The notes: generated from the sequence alone by a model not told the origin. A DNA stretch of 25,973 nucleotides from Avidehalobacter sp964569265 (GCA_964569265.1 CAZMTO010000022.1:1-25973); one strand, 5' to 3'; positions 6,604-14,502 are shown, counted from the first letter of the stretch. Numbers and translations are program-made.

Positions 6604-8288
6604 ACTGGTTGGCAGTAACACGTATGCATTTAAAACAAGACCTTGCGGCGGCGGCTATGGCGGCTAAAGCTGCTGGAGAGCTTAATTTTGAAGAACTGCC
6701 GGATTTTGTGATAGAGCGGCCCAGAGAAAAGGCGCACGGCGATTGGGCGGCTAACGTTGCTATGCTGCTGGCGCGTCAGGCTAAAATGCCGCCGCGTAAA
6801 ATTGCCGAGGCGATAATAGGCCACCTTTATAAGGACGAGCCGGTAACCTGGGTAGATACTGTAGAAATTGCCGGTGCCGGGTTTATAAACTTTAGGATGA
6901 AGGCCAACTGGCTGACCGACGGGCTGGCTGCTGCTGCCGAAATGGGTCAAAGCTTTGGCGAAAGTGACTATGGCAATGGCGAGCGCGTAAACATTGAATT
7001 TGTATCGGCTAACCCCACCGGTGAGCTGCATTTGGGCAATGCCCGCGGCGGTGCAATAGGTGACAGCCTGGCCAACATTATGCAGGCGGCCGGCTACAAG
7101 GTAAGCCGGGAATATTATATTAACGATGCCGGCAAGCAGATAGAAAACTTTGGTCTTTCCTTAGAGGCGCGTTATTTGCAGCAGCTTGGGCAGGATGTTG
7201 AATTCCCGGAGGACGGCTACCACGGCGAAGATATTAACCGCACGGCAGCCGAATATATTGCCGAATTTGGTGAAAAGCTGCTGGCGGTTGAATCGGAGCA
7301 GCGCTGTGCCGAGCTGGCAGACTATGCTTTAAAAAAGAAGCTGGCGGCTATTAAGCTGGCCTTACAGCATTACGGTGTAGAATACGACGAATGGTTTAGC
7401 GAACAAACCCTGCATACTGCCGGTGACGTTATGGGTGCGGTAGATGCCCTGCGCGCCAAGGGCAGCCTTATTGAGCAGGACGGTGCGCTGTGGTTTAAGG
7501 CCGACGATTACGGCTGTGAAAAACCGGAGGTTTTGGTGCGTGCTAACGGCATACCCACCTATTACGCAGCGGATATTGCGTATCATAAAAACAAGTTTGA
7601 CCGTGGCTTTGACCGCCTGATAAACATTTGGGGTGCCGACCACCATGGTCACGTTGCCCGTTTAAAGGCGGCAGTGGGTGCCCTTGGTTACCCGGCAGAT
7701 AAGCTTGAGGTAATACTTATGCAGTTGGTAAGGCTGTTTCAGGGCGGCGAAATTATGCGTATGTCTAAGCGGGCCGGTACCTATGTTACCTTAGAAGAAC
7801 TGGTAGAAGAAGTTGGGCGCGATGCTACAAGGTTCTTCTTTATTATGCGTTCGGCCGACAGCCAGATGGATTTTGATATTGATCTGGCCAAAAGTCAGTC
7901 GATGGACAACCCGGTTTATTATGTACAGTATGCGCACGCGCGTATAAACAGCATTATCAATCAGGCAGCAGAACAGGGCATTGATTTGCAGCCGCTTGAT
8001 AAAGTTAACTTTGGTTTGTTAACGGAAGAAACCGAACGTGACTTGCTGCGCCGCCTGTTGGAATTGCCCGACGAGATTGCCGCTGCCGCCGATCAGGAGG
8101 CACCGCACAAAATTGCTTCTTATGTAATGGAGCTTTCGGCATTGTTCCATAGTTTTTATGGCAACTGCCGTGTGCTTGGTGTAGATGATGATTTGCAGCA
8201 GGCCCGTTTGTGGTTGTGTAAGGTAACTGCCAACGCTGTAGCTAAGGGGTTGGGGTTGTTAGGGGTTTCGGCACCGGACAAAATGTAG
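6600..8288 (+). CDS. argS: Arginyl-tRNA synthetase (class I)
   Basis: A 562-residue enzyme, normal for bacterial ArgRS, that charges tRNA-Arg with arginine at the cost of ATP. The N-terminal Add-1 domain is followed by the Rossmann catalytic core. The HIGH motif appears as HLGN (H144) in the ANPTGELHLGNARGG context typical of ArgRS, and the KMSKS motif as RMSKR (387-391). The C-terminal helical anticodon-binding domain runs from about residue 440, with VYYVQYAHARI at its start. GGAGG at 6589-6593 gives the ribosome binding site inside the thioesterase gene, and the ATGA overlap suggests coupling. No T-box leader is visible. The gene ends directly at a repeat block. Confidence 0.97.
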   Translation: MNWLAVTRMHLKQDLAAAAMAAKAAGELNFEELPDFVIERPREKAHGDWAANVAMLLARQAKMPPRKIAEAIIGHLYKDEPVTWVDTVEIAGAGFINFRMKANWLTDGLAAAAEMGQSFGESDYGNGERVNIEFVSANPTGELHLGNARGGAIGDSLANIMQAAGYKVSREYYINDAGKQIENFGLSLEARYLQQLGQDVEFPEDGYHGEDINRTAAEYIAEFGEKLLAVESEQRCAELADYALKKKLAAIKLALQHYGVEYDEWFSEQTLHTAGDVMGAVDALRAKGSLIEQDGALWFKADDYGCEKPEVLVRANGIPTYYAADIAYHKNKFDRGFDRLINIWGADHHGHVARLKAAVGALGYPADKLEVILMQLVRLFQGGEIMRMSKRAGTYVTLEELVEEVGRDATRFFFIMRSADSQMDFDIDLAKSQSMDNPVYYVQYAHARINSIINQAAEQGIDLQPLDKVNFGLLTEETERDLLRRLLELPDEIAAAADQEAPHKIASYVMELSALFHSFYGNCRVLGVDDDLQQARLWLCKVTANAVAKGLGLLGVSAPDKM

Positions 8289-8291
8289 TAG

Positions 8292-8632
8292 AGCGGAAGT
8301 CCAATAGCACCCCACCAGAAGGGACAATAGCACCTTATCTTTAGGCTCGTTGTCTGCTTGGCTCAGCGGCGTACTATCAGTACGCCTAAATCGCCCGCGC
8401 AGCCGTACTCACCTAAATCTAAGGCACTCTTGCCCTTCTGGCATACTAAGCAAGGTATCTGTATCACTCTTGCAATTCCTTGGGTTTGAGTGCTTAACTG
8501 CTTTAAATCTAAGGCACATTTGCCTTTCTGGCATACTAACAAAGGTATCTGCACTCCTCTTGCAATTCCTTGGGTTTGGGTTCGTTATTTTAATCAAGGC
8601 TGCCTGCCAAGGTATGTAGGGTGGTGGGCTAA
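8292..8632. repeat. Repeat block between argS and pyrG, with a 90-bp direct duplication
   Basis: The block begins a few bases after the argS stop with GCGGAAGTCCAATAGCACCCC, close to the CCGGAAGCTCAATAGCACCCC after uraA. GGCGTAC and GTACGCC (8371-8394) form an inverted pair as at 1895-1914. A 90-bp unit is present twice: 8415-8504 and 8505-8594, both starting AAATCTAAGGCAC and containing CTCTTGCAATTCCTTGGGTTT, and diverging in the last 15 bases. From about 8590 the left half of the hairpin element follows (AATCAAGGCTGCCTGCCAAGG, then GTGGTGGGC), but it breaks off without its right arm. The rest up to 8692 is A-rich leader of pyrG with GAGG at 8681-8684. No pyrG-type G-tract attenuator is seen. 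Confidence 0.8.
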
Positions 8633-8692
8633 GGCAAAACATTTATCAGCAACAAATACAAAAATAATTATAAAAATACTGAGGTTATAATT

Positions 8693-10264
8693 ATGACAAA
8701 ATATATCTTTTTTACCGGCGGTGTTGTATCATCGCTGGGCAAAGGGCTTATGGCAGCATCATTAGGCAAATTATTAAAGGCCCGTGGTTTAAAGGTGGGC
8801 GTGCTGCGGCTTGACACCTATTTTAACACCGACAACGGCCTTATGGATCCGTATCAGCACGGCGAAGTTTTTGTTACCAATGACGGTGCCGAAACTGACC
8901 TGGCGCTGGGTCATTACGAGCGTTTTATGAACGTAAGTTTGTCCGGCAGTGCGTGTTCTACCTTGGGGCGTATTTATCGCCGTATTTTAGACCGCGAGCG
9001 TGCCGGTGATTTTGGCGGCAACACGGTGCAGGTTATTCCGCACGTTACCAACGAAATTAAACGTGTTATTGCTCACGATTTGGATAGCTGGGCTTTTGAT
9101 GTTATTATTGTAGAAATCGGCGGTGTGGTAGGCGATATTGAATCTCTGGCCTTTTTGGAAACCATACGCCAAATGCGCCGTGACCTTGGCCGCGAAAACA
9201 CCCTGTTTATTCACGTGGCGCTGGTGCCTTACCTGCATATGGCCTGCGAGGCTAAAACCAAGCCGGTGCAGCACAGCGTAAAAACTCTGCGCAACATCGG
9301 TATTCAGCCCGATGTTATAATTTGCCGTACCGAAGTAGAGCTGGACGAAGCTGCGGCCAACAAAATATCGCTGTTTTGTGATATTGACCGTGAAGCTGTT
9401 ATTCAGCAGGTTTACACCGATGATATTTACGAGCTGCCGATAAATTTGCATCAGCAGGGCTTAGATAAAATTGTGGCTGAAAAGCTTGGTCTGCCCGAAG
9501 CTCAGGCGGATATATCCAGTTGGGAAGAATTTTACCGCCGCAGTCTGGCCGACAACAAGCCGGTAAAGCTGGCGCTGGTGGGTAAATACACTGCCCTGCC
9601 GGACGCCTACATCAGTATAGTAGAAGCTCTTAGTCATTCGGCTATTAACCAATCTGCCAAGGCCGAGGTTGATATGCTGGCTGCGCAGGATATTACGGAG
9701 CAAAATGTTGACGAGCTGCTGGCCGGTTATGCCGGTATTGTTATACCCGATGGTTTTGGCAGCCGCGGTGCCCATGGTATGATATTGGCGGCAGGTTATG
9801 CCCGCCGCAACAATGTACCGCTGTTGGCACTGGGTATGGGTATGCACGCCGCTGTTGTAGAATTTGCGCAGAATGTGGCCAAAGTACCTGCTGCTATGCC
9901 GGAAAGCGGCGAAAAAGATATTCTGTTTGCGGCGCGTGGCGCCAAGCAGCAGGGTGGCAGCTTAGACAGCGGTCTGGCAGAAATATCCCTGCTGCCGGGC
10001 AGCCGTGCAGCACAAATTTACCAGCAGCCGCAAATTTGTGAGCGTCACCGCCACCGTTATGTGCTTAAAGAGGATGTAGAGGCTACACTTGCCGCCGCCG
10101 GGCTTAAAATTGCCGGGCGTTCGGCAGAAAGCGGCTTTGTAGAGATAGTGGAACTGCCGGAGCATAAGTGGTTTATGGGCCTGCAATATCATCCGGAATT
10201 TATGTCGAGACCGGAATTTCCGCATTTGTTATTGATGGATTTTATAAAAACGTGCTGTAATTAA
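8693..10264 (+). CDS. pyrG: CTP synthase homologue with altered active sites (glutaminase cysteine missing)
   Basis: 523 residues, against about 535-545 for usual CTP synthases, which aminate UTP to CTP using ATP and glutamine. The synthase domain is clear: P-loop GGVVSSLGKG (9-18), EIGGVVGDIES, and the UTP-site KTKPVQHSVK. A class I glutamine amidotransferase domain follows from about residue 290. By eye against E. coli PyrG (from memory), the nucleophile motif GICLGMQ reads ALGMGMH, so C379 becomes G381. The preceding GGFG reads DGFG, and the segment between this motif and RHRHRY is shortened and altered, while HPE (500-502) stays. In the synthase half, K40 becomes R39, D72 (metal/ATP ligand) becomes A71 in DLALGHYERF, and DPGTMSP reads DNGLMDP. 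It may use free ammonia, or be a paralogue with another role. Whether a normal pyrG exists elsewhere cannot be seen. Confidence 0.85.
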   Translation: MTKYIFFTGGVVSSLGKGLMAASLGKLLKARGLKVGVLRLDTYFNTDNGLMDPYQHGEVFVTNDGAETDLALGHYERFMNVSLSGSACSTLGRIYRRILDRERAGDFGGNTVQVIPHVTNEIKRVIAHDLDSWAFDVIIVEIGGVVGDIESLAFLETIRQMRRDLGRENTLFIHVALVPYLHMACEAKTKPVQHSVKTLRNIGIQPDVIICRTEVELDEAAANKISLFCDIDREAVIQQVYTDDIYELPINLHQQGLDKIVAEKLGLPEAQADISSWEEFYRRSLADNKPVKLALVGKYTALPDAYISIVEALSHSAINQSAKAEVDMLAAQDITEQNVDELLAGYAGIVIPDGFGSRGAHGMILAAGYARRNNVPLLALGMGMHAAVVEFAQNVAKVPAAMPESGEKDILFAARGAKQQGGSLDSGLAEISLLPGSRAAQIYQQPQICERHRHRYVLKEDVEATLAAAGLKIAGRSAESGFVEIVELPEHKWFMGLQYHPEFMSRPEFPHLLLMDFIKTCCN

Positions 10265-10359
10265 CCTTGCACGGTGCCTGTTTGCCCTGTATTTGGGGAT
10301 AAACATTAAATATCAGTGCAATATATAAATAGTGTATAAAAAACAAAGGAGATAAAAAC

Positions 10360-11463
10360 TTGGCTTTATATAATTATAAGCTGCTGCCGGATACAGCAGA
10401 AAATGCCGCTTTGTTTAATGATTTTGTGGCGGCGCACCCCAAAGGGCACGTGCTGCAAAGCTGGCAGTGGGGCAATGTAAAAGAGCCTGCCTGGCAGCCG
10501 CTGCGTATGGTTATAGAGCGTGACGGCAAAATTTGTGCGGCGGCGCTTATTTTGCAGCGCACCTTGCCGGCGGGTCTGGGCAACATTTTTTATTCGCCGC
10601 GCGGCCCGGTGTTAGATATTAACGATACCGAGCTTTGGCAGCAGACGGTTGCGGCCGTGCGTGCGCTTGCCAAAGAACGTGGTGCCATTTATTGGAAGAT
10701 AGACCCCGATATTGACATTGATTTTGCCGAAGCGGCGGTTTGGCGGCAAAATTTGCAGCAATCCGGTTTTGTTAAGGCCGGGCAGGGCGAAGGCTTTGAA
10801 GGCGTGCAGCCGCGTTTTGTTTTTCGGTTGGATATTGCGCCTGCGGTTGATGATTTGCTGGCGGCCTGCCACCAAAAAACGCGCTACAACATTCGTCTGG
10901 CAACCAGAAAGGGCGTTACCATTACCACCGGTGCCGGTAAGCAAGCCCTGCCGGAATTTTACCGTATATTAACAACTACCGCCAGCCGTGATAATTTTCT
11001 TATCCGCCCGTACAGCTATTTTGAGCGTTTTTACGACAGTCTTTACCCGGCTGGGTTGTGCGAGCTGTTTATGGCTTATTACGAGGGTGAGGCCATTGCC
11101 GGCACGCTGGCGTTTAAAATGGGTGATAAAGCGTGGTATATTTACGGCGCCAGTGCCAACAGCCACCGCAACCTTATGCCCAATTATCTTATACAGTGGA
11201 CGATGATAGAATGGGCCAAGCAAAACGGCTGTACAATGTATGACTTTAGAGGTGTGCCGGGCCACGTGGCCGAAGATCATCCGCTGTATGGTTTGGTAAA
11301 GTTTAAAAAAGGCTTTGGCGGCAAATATACCGAATTTATCGGTGAATATGACCTGCCGATAAAGCCGGGTAAGTATCGGTTGTATAATTTTTTGGAGCCT
11401 ATTTACCAAAAGAACATACGCCGGTTGATTGCGTTTAAAAAGAAGCTTAAAGGCGGCAAGTGA
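10360..11463 (+). CDS. FemX/FemAB-family aminoacyl-tRNA-dependent peptidyltransferase
   Basis: A 367-residue cytoplasmic-face enzyme with two GNAT-like halves. Family members transfer an amino acid from aminoacyl-tRNA to lipid II or the stem peptide to build peptidoglycan side chains or bridges. Signatures are KTRYNIRLATRKGV (about residues 173-186), a W-rich N-terminal QSWQWGN, and the C-terminal YDFRGVPG followed by KFKKGFGGKYTEFIGEYDLP. The start is an uncommon TTG at 10360: AAAGGAG at 10346-10352 is eight bases upstream and no nearby ATG or GTG in frame fits. The stop overlaps the alanine racemase start by one base, giving a cell-wall operon. Which amino acid is added is not readable from sequence. 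Annotators often call such proteins lipid II:glycine glycyltransferase. Confidence 0.85.
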   Translation: MALYNYKLLPDTAENAALFNDFVAAHPKGHVLQSWQWGNVKEPAWQPLRMVIERDGKICAAALILQRTLPAGLGNIFYSPRGPVLDINDTELWQQTVAAVRALAKERGAIYWKIDPDIDIDFAEAAVWRQNLQQSGFVKAGQGEGFEGVQPRFVFRLDIAPAVDDLLAACHQKTRYNIRLATRKGVTITTGAGKQALPEFYRILTTTASRDNFLIRPYSYFERFYDSLYPAGLCELFMAYYEGEAIAGTLAFKMGDKAWYIYGASANSHRNLMPNYLIQWTMIEWAKQNGCTMYDFRGVPGHVAEDHPLYGLVKFKKGFGGKYTEFIGEYDLPIKPGKYRLYNFLEPIYQKNIRRLIAFKKKLKGGK

Positions 11464-12644
11464 TGAATACAGCAGAAATTCCGGCGGGGTTAAGCCGCTG
11501 GTTACAAATAGATTTGGATAGGCTGGCTGCTAATTTGCAGGCGGTGGCGGCGGCGGTAAACAGCCCGGTAATTGCCGTGGTAAAAAATGACGCCTACGGT
11601 TTTGGTGCAGTGCCGGCGGCGCAGGCTTTTGTACAGGCAGGTGCCAAAATGCTGGCGGTTACCACCCTTGATGAAGCTATGGAGCTGCGCGAGGGCGGCA
11701 TAAAAGCCCCGATTTTGGTGTTTGAACCGCCGATAGATACTGCCGCTGCCCTGTGTTTGGCTGAAAATGACCTTACGGCTACGGTAGACGGCCCGGCTGC
11801 TGCTGAGCTGCTGGCTGATGTTGGTGGTGCGGCGTGCCATATTAAGGTAAATACCGGTATGAACCGTTTTGGCGTTAATGTGGCTGATTTACCTGCCCTG
11901 CTGGATAAGCTGGCGGCGCTGCCGACCGTTAAAGTAAGCGGTATGTATTCTCATTTGGCTACCGCGTTAGAAGCTGATACTGCCTTTGCCGGGCAGCAGA
12001 TAAAGGCATTTGCCGAGGCTAAGCAGTTGCTTTTGGCACGTGGCTGCACCGATGTTTGCTGTCATCTGGCAAATTCGGCGGGGGCGTTTAGGTTTGCCGA
12101 TGCGCGCTTTGATGCGGTGCGTATGGGTTCGGTGCTGTATGCACAGTTGGGGCTGGCTAAACAGTACGGCGTTAAGCTTGCCGACCCTTTTGCGGCCAAG
12201 GCGCGTATCGCAGCGGTGCGCAGCCTGCATAAAGGGCAAACCGTGGGCTATGGCCGAGAATTTACTGCCCCGCGTGATATGCAGGTGGCCGTTATACCCT
12301 ATGGCTACGGTGACGGTTTTGGGGTGCAGCCATCGGCAAGGCCGGCAACCGTAAAGGGCAGCGTACAGGCAGCCGCCAAAAATTTGGGCAAGCTGGCGCT
12401 GGGCAAGGCCAACCGCTTTGTTTATTGCAAGGGTAAGCCGTTGGTGGTGCTGGGGCGTGTGGCTATGCAAAATATGCTGGTAGATATTACCGGGCAGTCG
12501 CTTGGCGTGGGTGATGTTGTTGATGTGCCAATGCGGCGCACGGCAGCTTCGGCACGGCTGGCACGTGTTTATGTGGCCAACGGCAGCATTGTGGCAGTGC
12601 GCTGTTTAAGCAGGTATCTGCAAAATAAAACCATGGCAAAATAG
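11463..12644 (+). CDS. alr: Alanine racemase
   Basis: About 393 residues, PLP-dependent, fold type III. It converts L-alanine to D-alanine for peptidoglycan. The PLP lysine is K41 in VVKNDAYGFG, the second catalytic base is Y263 in VGYGREF, and KVNTGMNRFGV keeps the lysine that is carbamylated in the family and the arginine near the PLP ring. GYGDGFG is the usual GYADG-type motif. One oddity: the conserved GRV-x-MD motif reads GRVAMQN, so the Asp position is Gln. The start is ATG 11463 rather than GTG 11460, because AAGGCGG at 11450-11456 is well spaced for it. TGATG overlaps the femX-like stop, indicating coupling. Confidence 0.93.
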   Translation: MNTAEIPAGLSRWLQIDLDRLAANLQAVAAAVNSPVIAVVKNDAYGFGAVPAAQAFVQAGAKMLAVTTLDEAMELREGGIKAPILVFEPPIDTAAALCLAENDLTATVDGPAAAELLADVGGAACHIKVNTGMNRFGVNVADLPALLDKLAALPTVKVSGMYSHLATALEADTAFAGQQIKAFAEAKQLLLARGCTDVCCHLANSAGAFRFADARFDAVRMGSVLYAQLGLAKQYGVKLADPFAAKARIAAVRSLHKGQTVGYGREFTAPRDMQVAVIPYGYGDGFGVQPSARPATVKGSVQAAAKNLGKLALGKANRFVYCKGKPLVVLGRVAMQNMLVDITGQSLGVGDVVDVPMRRTAASARLARVYVANGSIVAVRCLSRYLQNKTMAK

Positions 12645-12758
12645 TAGGTTTTGCTGCTTAAATTGCCAAAAAAACGTTTGTTTGGGGGCAATTGGTGTGC
12701 GGCAAACAAAAAAAATAATATTATAGGTAGTATTATAGCCTAAAAAGTAAAAAAGGGC

Positions 12759-12787
12759 TTGCAAGTTTACTATATCGGTGCTAAAAT
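12759..12787 (+). promoter_or_regulatory. Candidate promoter of hup
   Basis: TTGCAA (12759-12764) and TAAAAT (12782-12787) are 17 bases apart. Transcription would begin near 12794, just before the leader hairpin. Confidence 0.55.
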
Positions 12788-12803
12788 ATTAAAAGATTTT
12801 GGC

Positions 12804-12832
12804 TGTTTGCCGTGGTTTGGTTGCGGCAAACA
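12804..12832 (+). promoter_or_regulatory. Hairpin in the hup leader
   Basis: TGTTTGCCG (12804-12812) pairs perfectly with CGGCAAACA (12824-12832) around an 11-base loop. AAATTTTTT and the AGGAGG ribosome binding site (12842-12847) follow at once. The 3' arm GCGGCAAACAAAA also occurs at 12699-12711, upstream of the promoter. It could act as an attenuator or mRNA-stabilising 5' stem-loop, which is inference. Confidence 0.5.
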
Positions 12833-12856
12833 AAATTTTTTAGGAGGATATGTATA

Positions 12857-13132
12857 ATGAACAAAACTGAACTTATCAACGCTATTGCTGCAGAAGCTGA
12901 AATTAGCAAGAAGGATGCCGGCAAGGCGTTGGACGCTTTTATTGAAACCGTTACCAAAACCCTTAAAAACGACGAGAAGGTACAGCTTATCGGCTTTGGT
13001 ACCTTTGAAGTAAGAGAAAGAGCAGCTCGCGAGGGCCACAACCCCGCTACCGGTGAAAAAATTGCCATTGCTGCAACCAAGGTTCCTGCTTTTAAGGCCG
13101 GCAAAGCTTTAAAAGACACCATTGCTGAGTAA
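12857..13132 (+). CDS. hup: HU-family DNA-binding protein
   Basis: A 91-residue histone-like protein that binds and bends DNA as a dimer. MNKTELINAIA starts the two N-terminal helices. GFGTFEVRERAAREGHNPATG is covered by residues about 46-66 and includes the GFG turn and the beta-arm, with the NPATGE tip that intercalates into DNA. VPAFKAGKALKD ends the protein. The frame is open upstream to 12812, but AGGAGG at 12842-12847 sits ten bases before ATG 12857, where the family begins, so that start is chosen. It has its own promoter and is followed by a terminator. High expression is expected. Confidence 0.96.
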   Translation: MNKTELINAIAAEAEISKKDAGKALDAFIETVTKTLKNDEKVQLIGFGTFEVRERAAREGHNPATGEKIAIAATKVPAFKAGKALKDTIAE

Positions 13133-13164
13133 TTTGCAGGTGGTTTGGCAAAAATAAACTGTTA

Positions 13165-13197
13165 AAAGGGGGATGGCTCAGGCTGTTCTCCTTTTTT
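13165..13197 (+). terminator. Rho-independent terminator after hup
   Basis: AAAGGGGGA (13165-13173) pairs with TTCTCCTTT (13186-13194) including two G-U pairs, with a 12-base loop and a T tract to 13197. Confidence 0.75.
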
Positions 13198-13279
13198 GTT
13201 TGGTATAACGGTTGATACAGGCAAATATTATATTATTATTCATTATATAGATGATATGCGGATAATGACGGAGGATAAA

Positions 13280-13555
13280 ATGCGTTTAGATAAATTTTTA
13301 AAGGTATCGCGGTTGATAAAGCGCCGCACGGTAGCCAAAGATGTAAGCGGCGCGGGTAAGGTGCTGGTAAACGGCCGCCCGGCCAAGGCTGCTACCGATG
13401 TAAAGGTGGGCGATAAGCTGACTATGCTGTTTGGCCGCCGTGAGGTTATGGTAGAAATTTTGGAAATAGCCGAAACCAAACGGGCAGACCAGGCGGCTGA
13501 TATGTATAAGGTTTTAAGCGAACAAACCGTGGCCGAAGAAGATTCGGTTTTTTAA
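13280..13555 (+). CDS. rqcP: S4-domain protein RqcP (YabO) of ribosome quality control
   Basis: A 91-residue RNA-binding protein. The sequence MRLDKFLKVSRLIKRRTVAKD, positions 1-21, is the S4 motif and is almost the same as Bacillus RqcP. VLVNGRPAKAATDVKVGD continues the S4 fold. In Bacillus, RqcP works with RqcH and tRNA-Ala on stalled 50S subunits to add alanine tails to incomplete chains. The frame is open back to 13196, but ACGGAGGA at 13268-13275 and the family start select ATG 13280. It sits between hup and yabP as in many Bacillota. Confidence 0.92.
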   Translation: MRLDKFLKVSRLIKRRTVAKDVSGAGKVLVNGRPAKAATDVKVGDKLTMLFGRREVMVEILEIAETKRADQAADMYKVLSEQTVAEEDSVF

Positions 13556-13569
13556 GCGGTTTGCAGGTT

Positions 13570-13600
13570 CATACCCCGGGGTATGCTGCATATATATAAT
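13570..13600 (+). promoter_or_regulatory. Perfect 16-bp palindrome and possible promoter before yabP
   Basis: CATACCCCGGGGTATG (13570-13585) is a perfect palindrome with no spacer. TATAAT follows at 13595-13600. No vegetative -35 box is found at the right distance, where the palindrome lies. TTCATA at 13568-13573 with CATATATA from 13589 loosely resembles a sporulation-sigma promoter, which would fit sigma-E control of yabP in Bacillus. A DNA operator is the simplest reading of the palindrome. Both readings are inference. Confidence 0.45.
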
Positions 13601-13633
13601 GTAGATAAAAGCGGCAGAAAAGGGGTAAACATA

Positions 13634-13936
13634 ATGACAGAACAAAGCGACCGGGCGGCTAACAGCATTGGCGGCACCACAGGCAACATCATAGAGATAA
13701 GCGAGAGACGCACAATGAAGCTTAGCGGCGTTAAACGGGTAGAAGATTTTGACAAAGAGCAGGTAAATTTAGAAACTGCCGTGGGGCGGCTGGTGGTGCG
13801 CGGGCATAATTTGCACATAGACCAGCTTTTGCTGGAGCAGGAGCAACTGGCCTTAGAGGGCGAAATAGACAGCCTGAGCTTTGAAGAAGAAACCGCTGCC
13901 AAACGGCGCAGTTGGTTTAATCGGCTGACCAAATGA
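13634..13936 (+). CDS. yabP: Sporulation protein YabP
   Basis: About 100 residues. The YabP-family core is seen in RRTMKLSGVKRVEDFD (about residues 27-42), then LETAVGRLVVRGHNLHI and LALEGEIDSLSF, which are beta-rich strands, and a basic C-terminal WFNRLTK like the family's GFFSKLF ending. In Bacillus yabP is a mother-cell sporulation gene involved in coat formation. AAAAGGGG at 13618-13625 and the family length select ATG 13634 over upstream ATG 13583. Its stop overlaps the yabQ start by four bases. Confidence 0.88.
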   Translation: MTEQSDRAANSIGGTTGNIIEISERRTMKLSGVKRVEDFDKEQVNLETAVGRLVVRGHNLHIDQLLLEQEQLALEGEIDSLSFEEETAAKRRSWFNRLTK

Positions 13937-14502
13937 TGGCGGAAATACAGGCAATGCAGCTTGTGCTGGCCTTTGCGCTGGGGGCGGCACTGGGCTTGTT
14001 TTATGATATTTACCGCGTGTGGTTTAGGGCACCGGGGCGGCGCTGCATAAAAGGCCTTGGTGATATTTTGTGGTGGCTGGCGGCCCTGCTGCTGGCGGCT
14101 GTGGGCCTGTATTACATTAACGGGCTGGCGCTGCGGGGCTTTACGCTGGCTTTGGCTGCTGCCGGCTGCCTGCTGGAGCAGTTACTGATTACACCGGGGT
14201 TTTTTCCGCTTATAAGCCGCTTTAGCCGTTGGCTGGTGCATTTGGCCGGCGGGGTTTGCCGCTTGCTTTACCGCTTGGCAGAGCTGGTGCTGCTGCCGTT
14301 ATCTTATGCGGCGGAGCTGTTGTTTAGGCTGCTGCTGTTGCTGTGGGCGGTTGTCTGGCGGCTGGCATATTTGCTGCGGCGCCTTGGGTTGCTGCTTGTG
14401 CGCCCCTTTTGGCTGCCCTATGCCCGCATAAAAAAGCGGTATAAAGTATGGCTGGCCAAAAAAGCCGCACAAATTGCAGCTAAAACACCTGATGATGCAT
14501 AA
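13933..14502 (+). CDS. yabQ: Spore cortex biosynthesis protein YabQ
   Basis: A 189-residue membrane protein. The N-terminal MQLVLAFALGAALGLFYDIYR (first helix, split here at residues about 6-26) is the YabQ hallmark. It is followed by hydrophobic helices around residues 45-60, 65-85 and a long leucine/arginine-rich stretch 105-165, ending in a basic tail. YabQ is needed for the spore cortex in Bacillus. There is no clear Shine-Dalgarno; the ATGATG overlap with yabP suggests translational coupling. The C-terminal half is unusually rich in Leu and Arg and poorly conserved in the family. Confidence 0.88.
   Translation: MMAEIQAMQLVLAFALGAALGLFYDIYRVWFRAPGRRCIKGLGDILWWLAALLLAAVGLYYINGLALRGFTLALAAAGCLLEQLLITPGFFPLISRFSRWLVHLAGGVCRLLYRLAELVLLPLSYAAELLFRLLLLLWAVVWRLAYLLRRLGLLLVRPFWLPYARIKKRYKVWLAKKAAQIAAKTPDDA

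Noticed and set aside
8350..8690. Several short open frames on both strands between argS and pyrG
   Set aside because: They follow the 90-bp duplication and the hairpin-element fragment and have no start signals or family likeness.
12667..12693. AATTGCC/GGCAATT hairpin after alr as a terminator
   Set aside because: No T run follows the 3' arm and the loop is long. Too weak to call.
12812..12856. Upstream extension of the HU gene by 15 codons
   Set aside because: It would translate the leader hairpin and skip the strong AGGAGG. The HU family starts at MNKTEL.
13196..13279. Upstream extension of rqcP by 28 codons
   Set aside because: The region is A+T-rich intergenic DNA next to the hup terminator, and the family starts at MRLDKFL with a good ribosome binding site.
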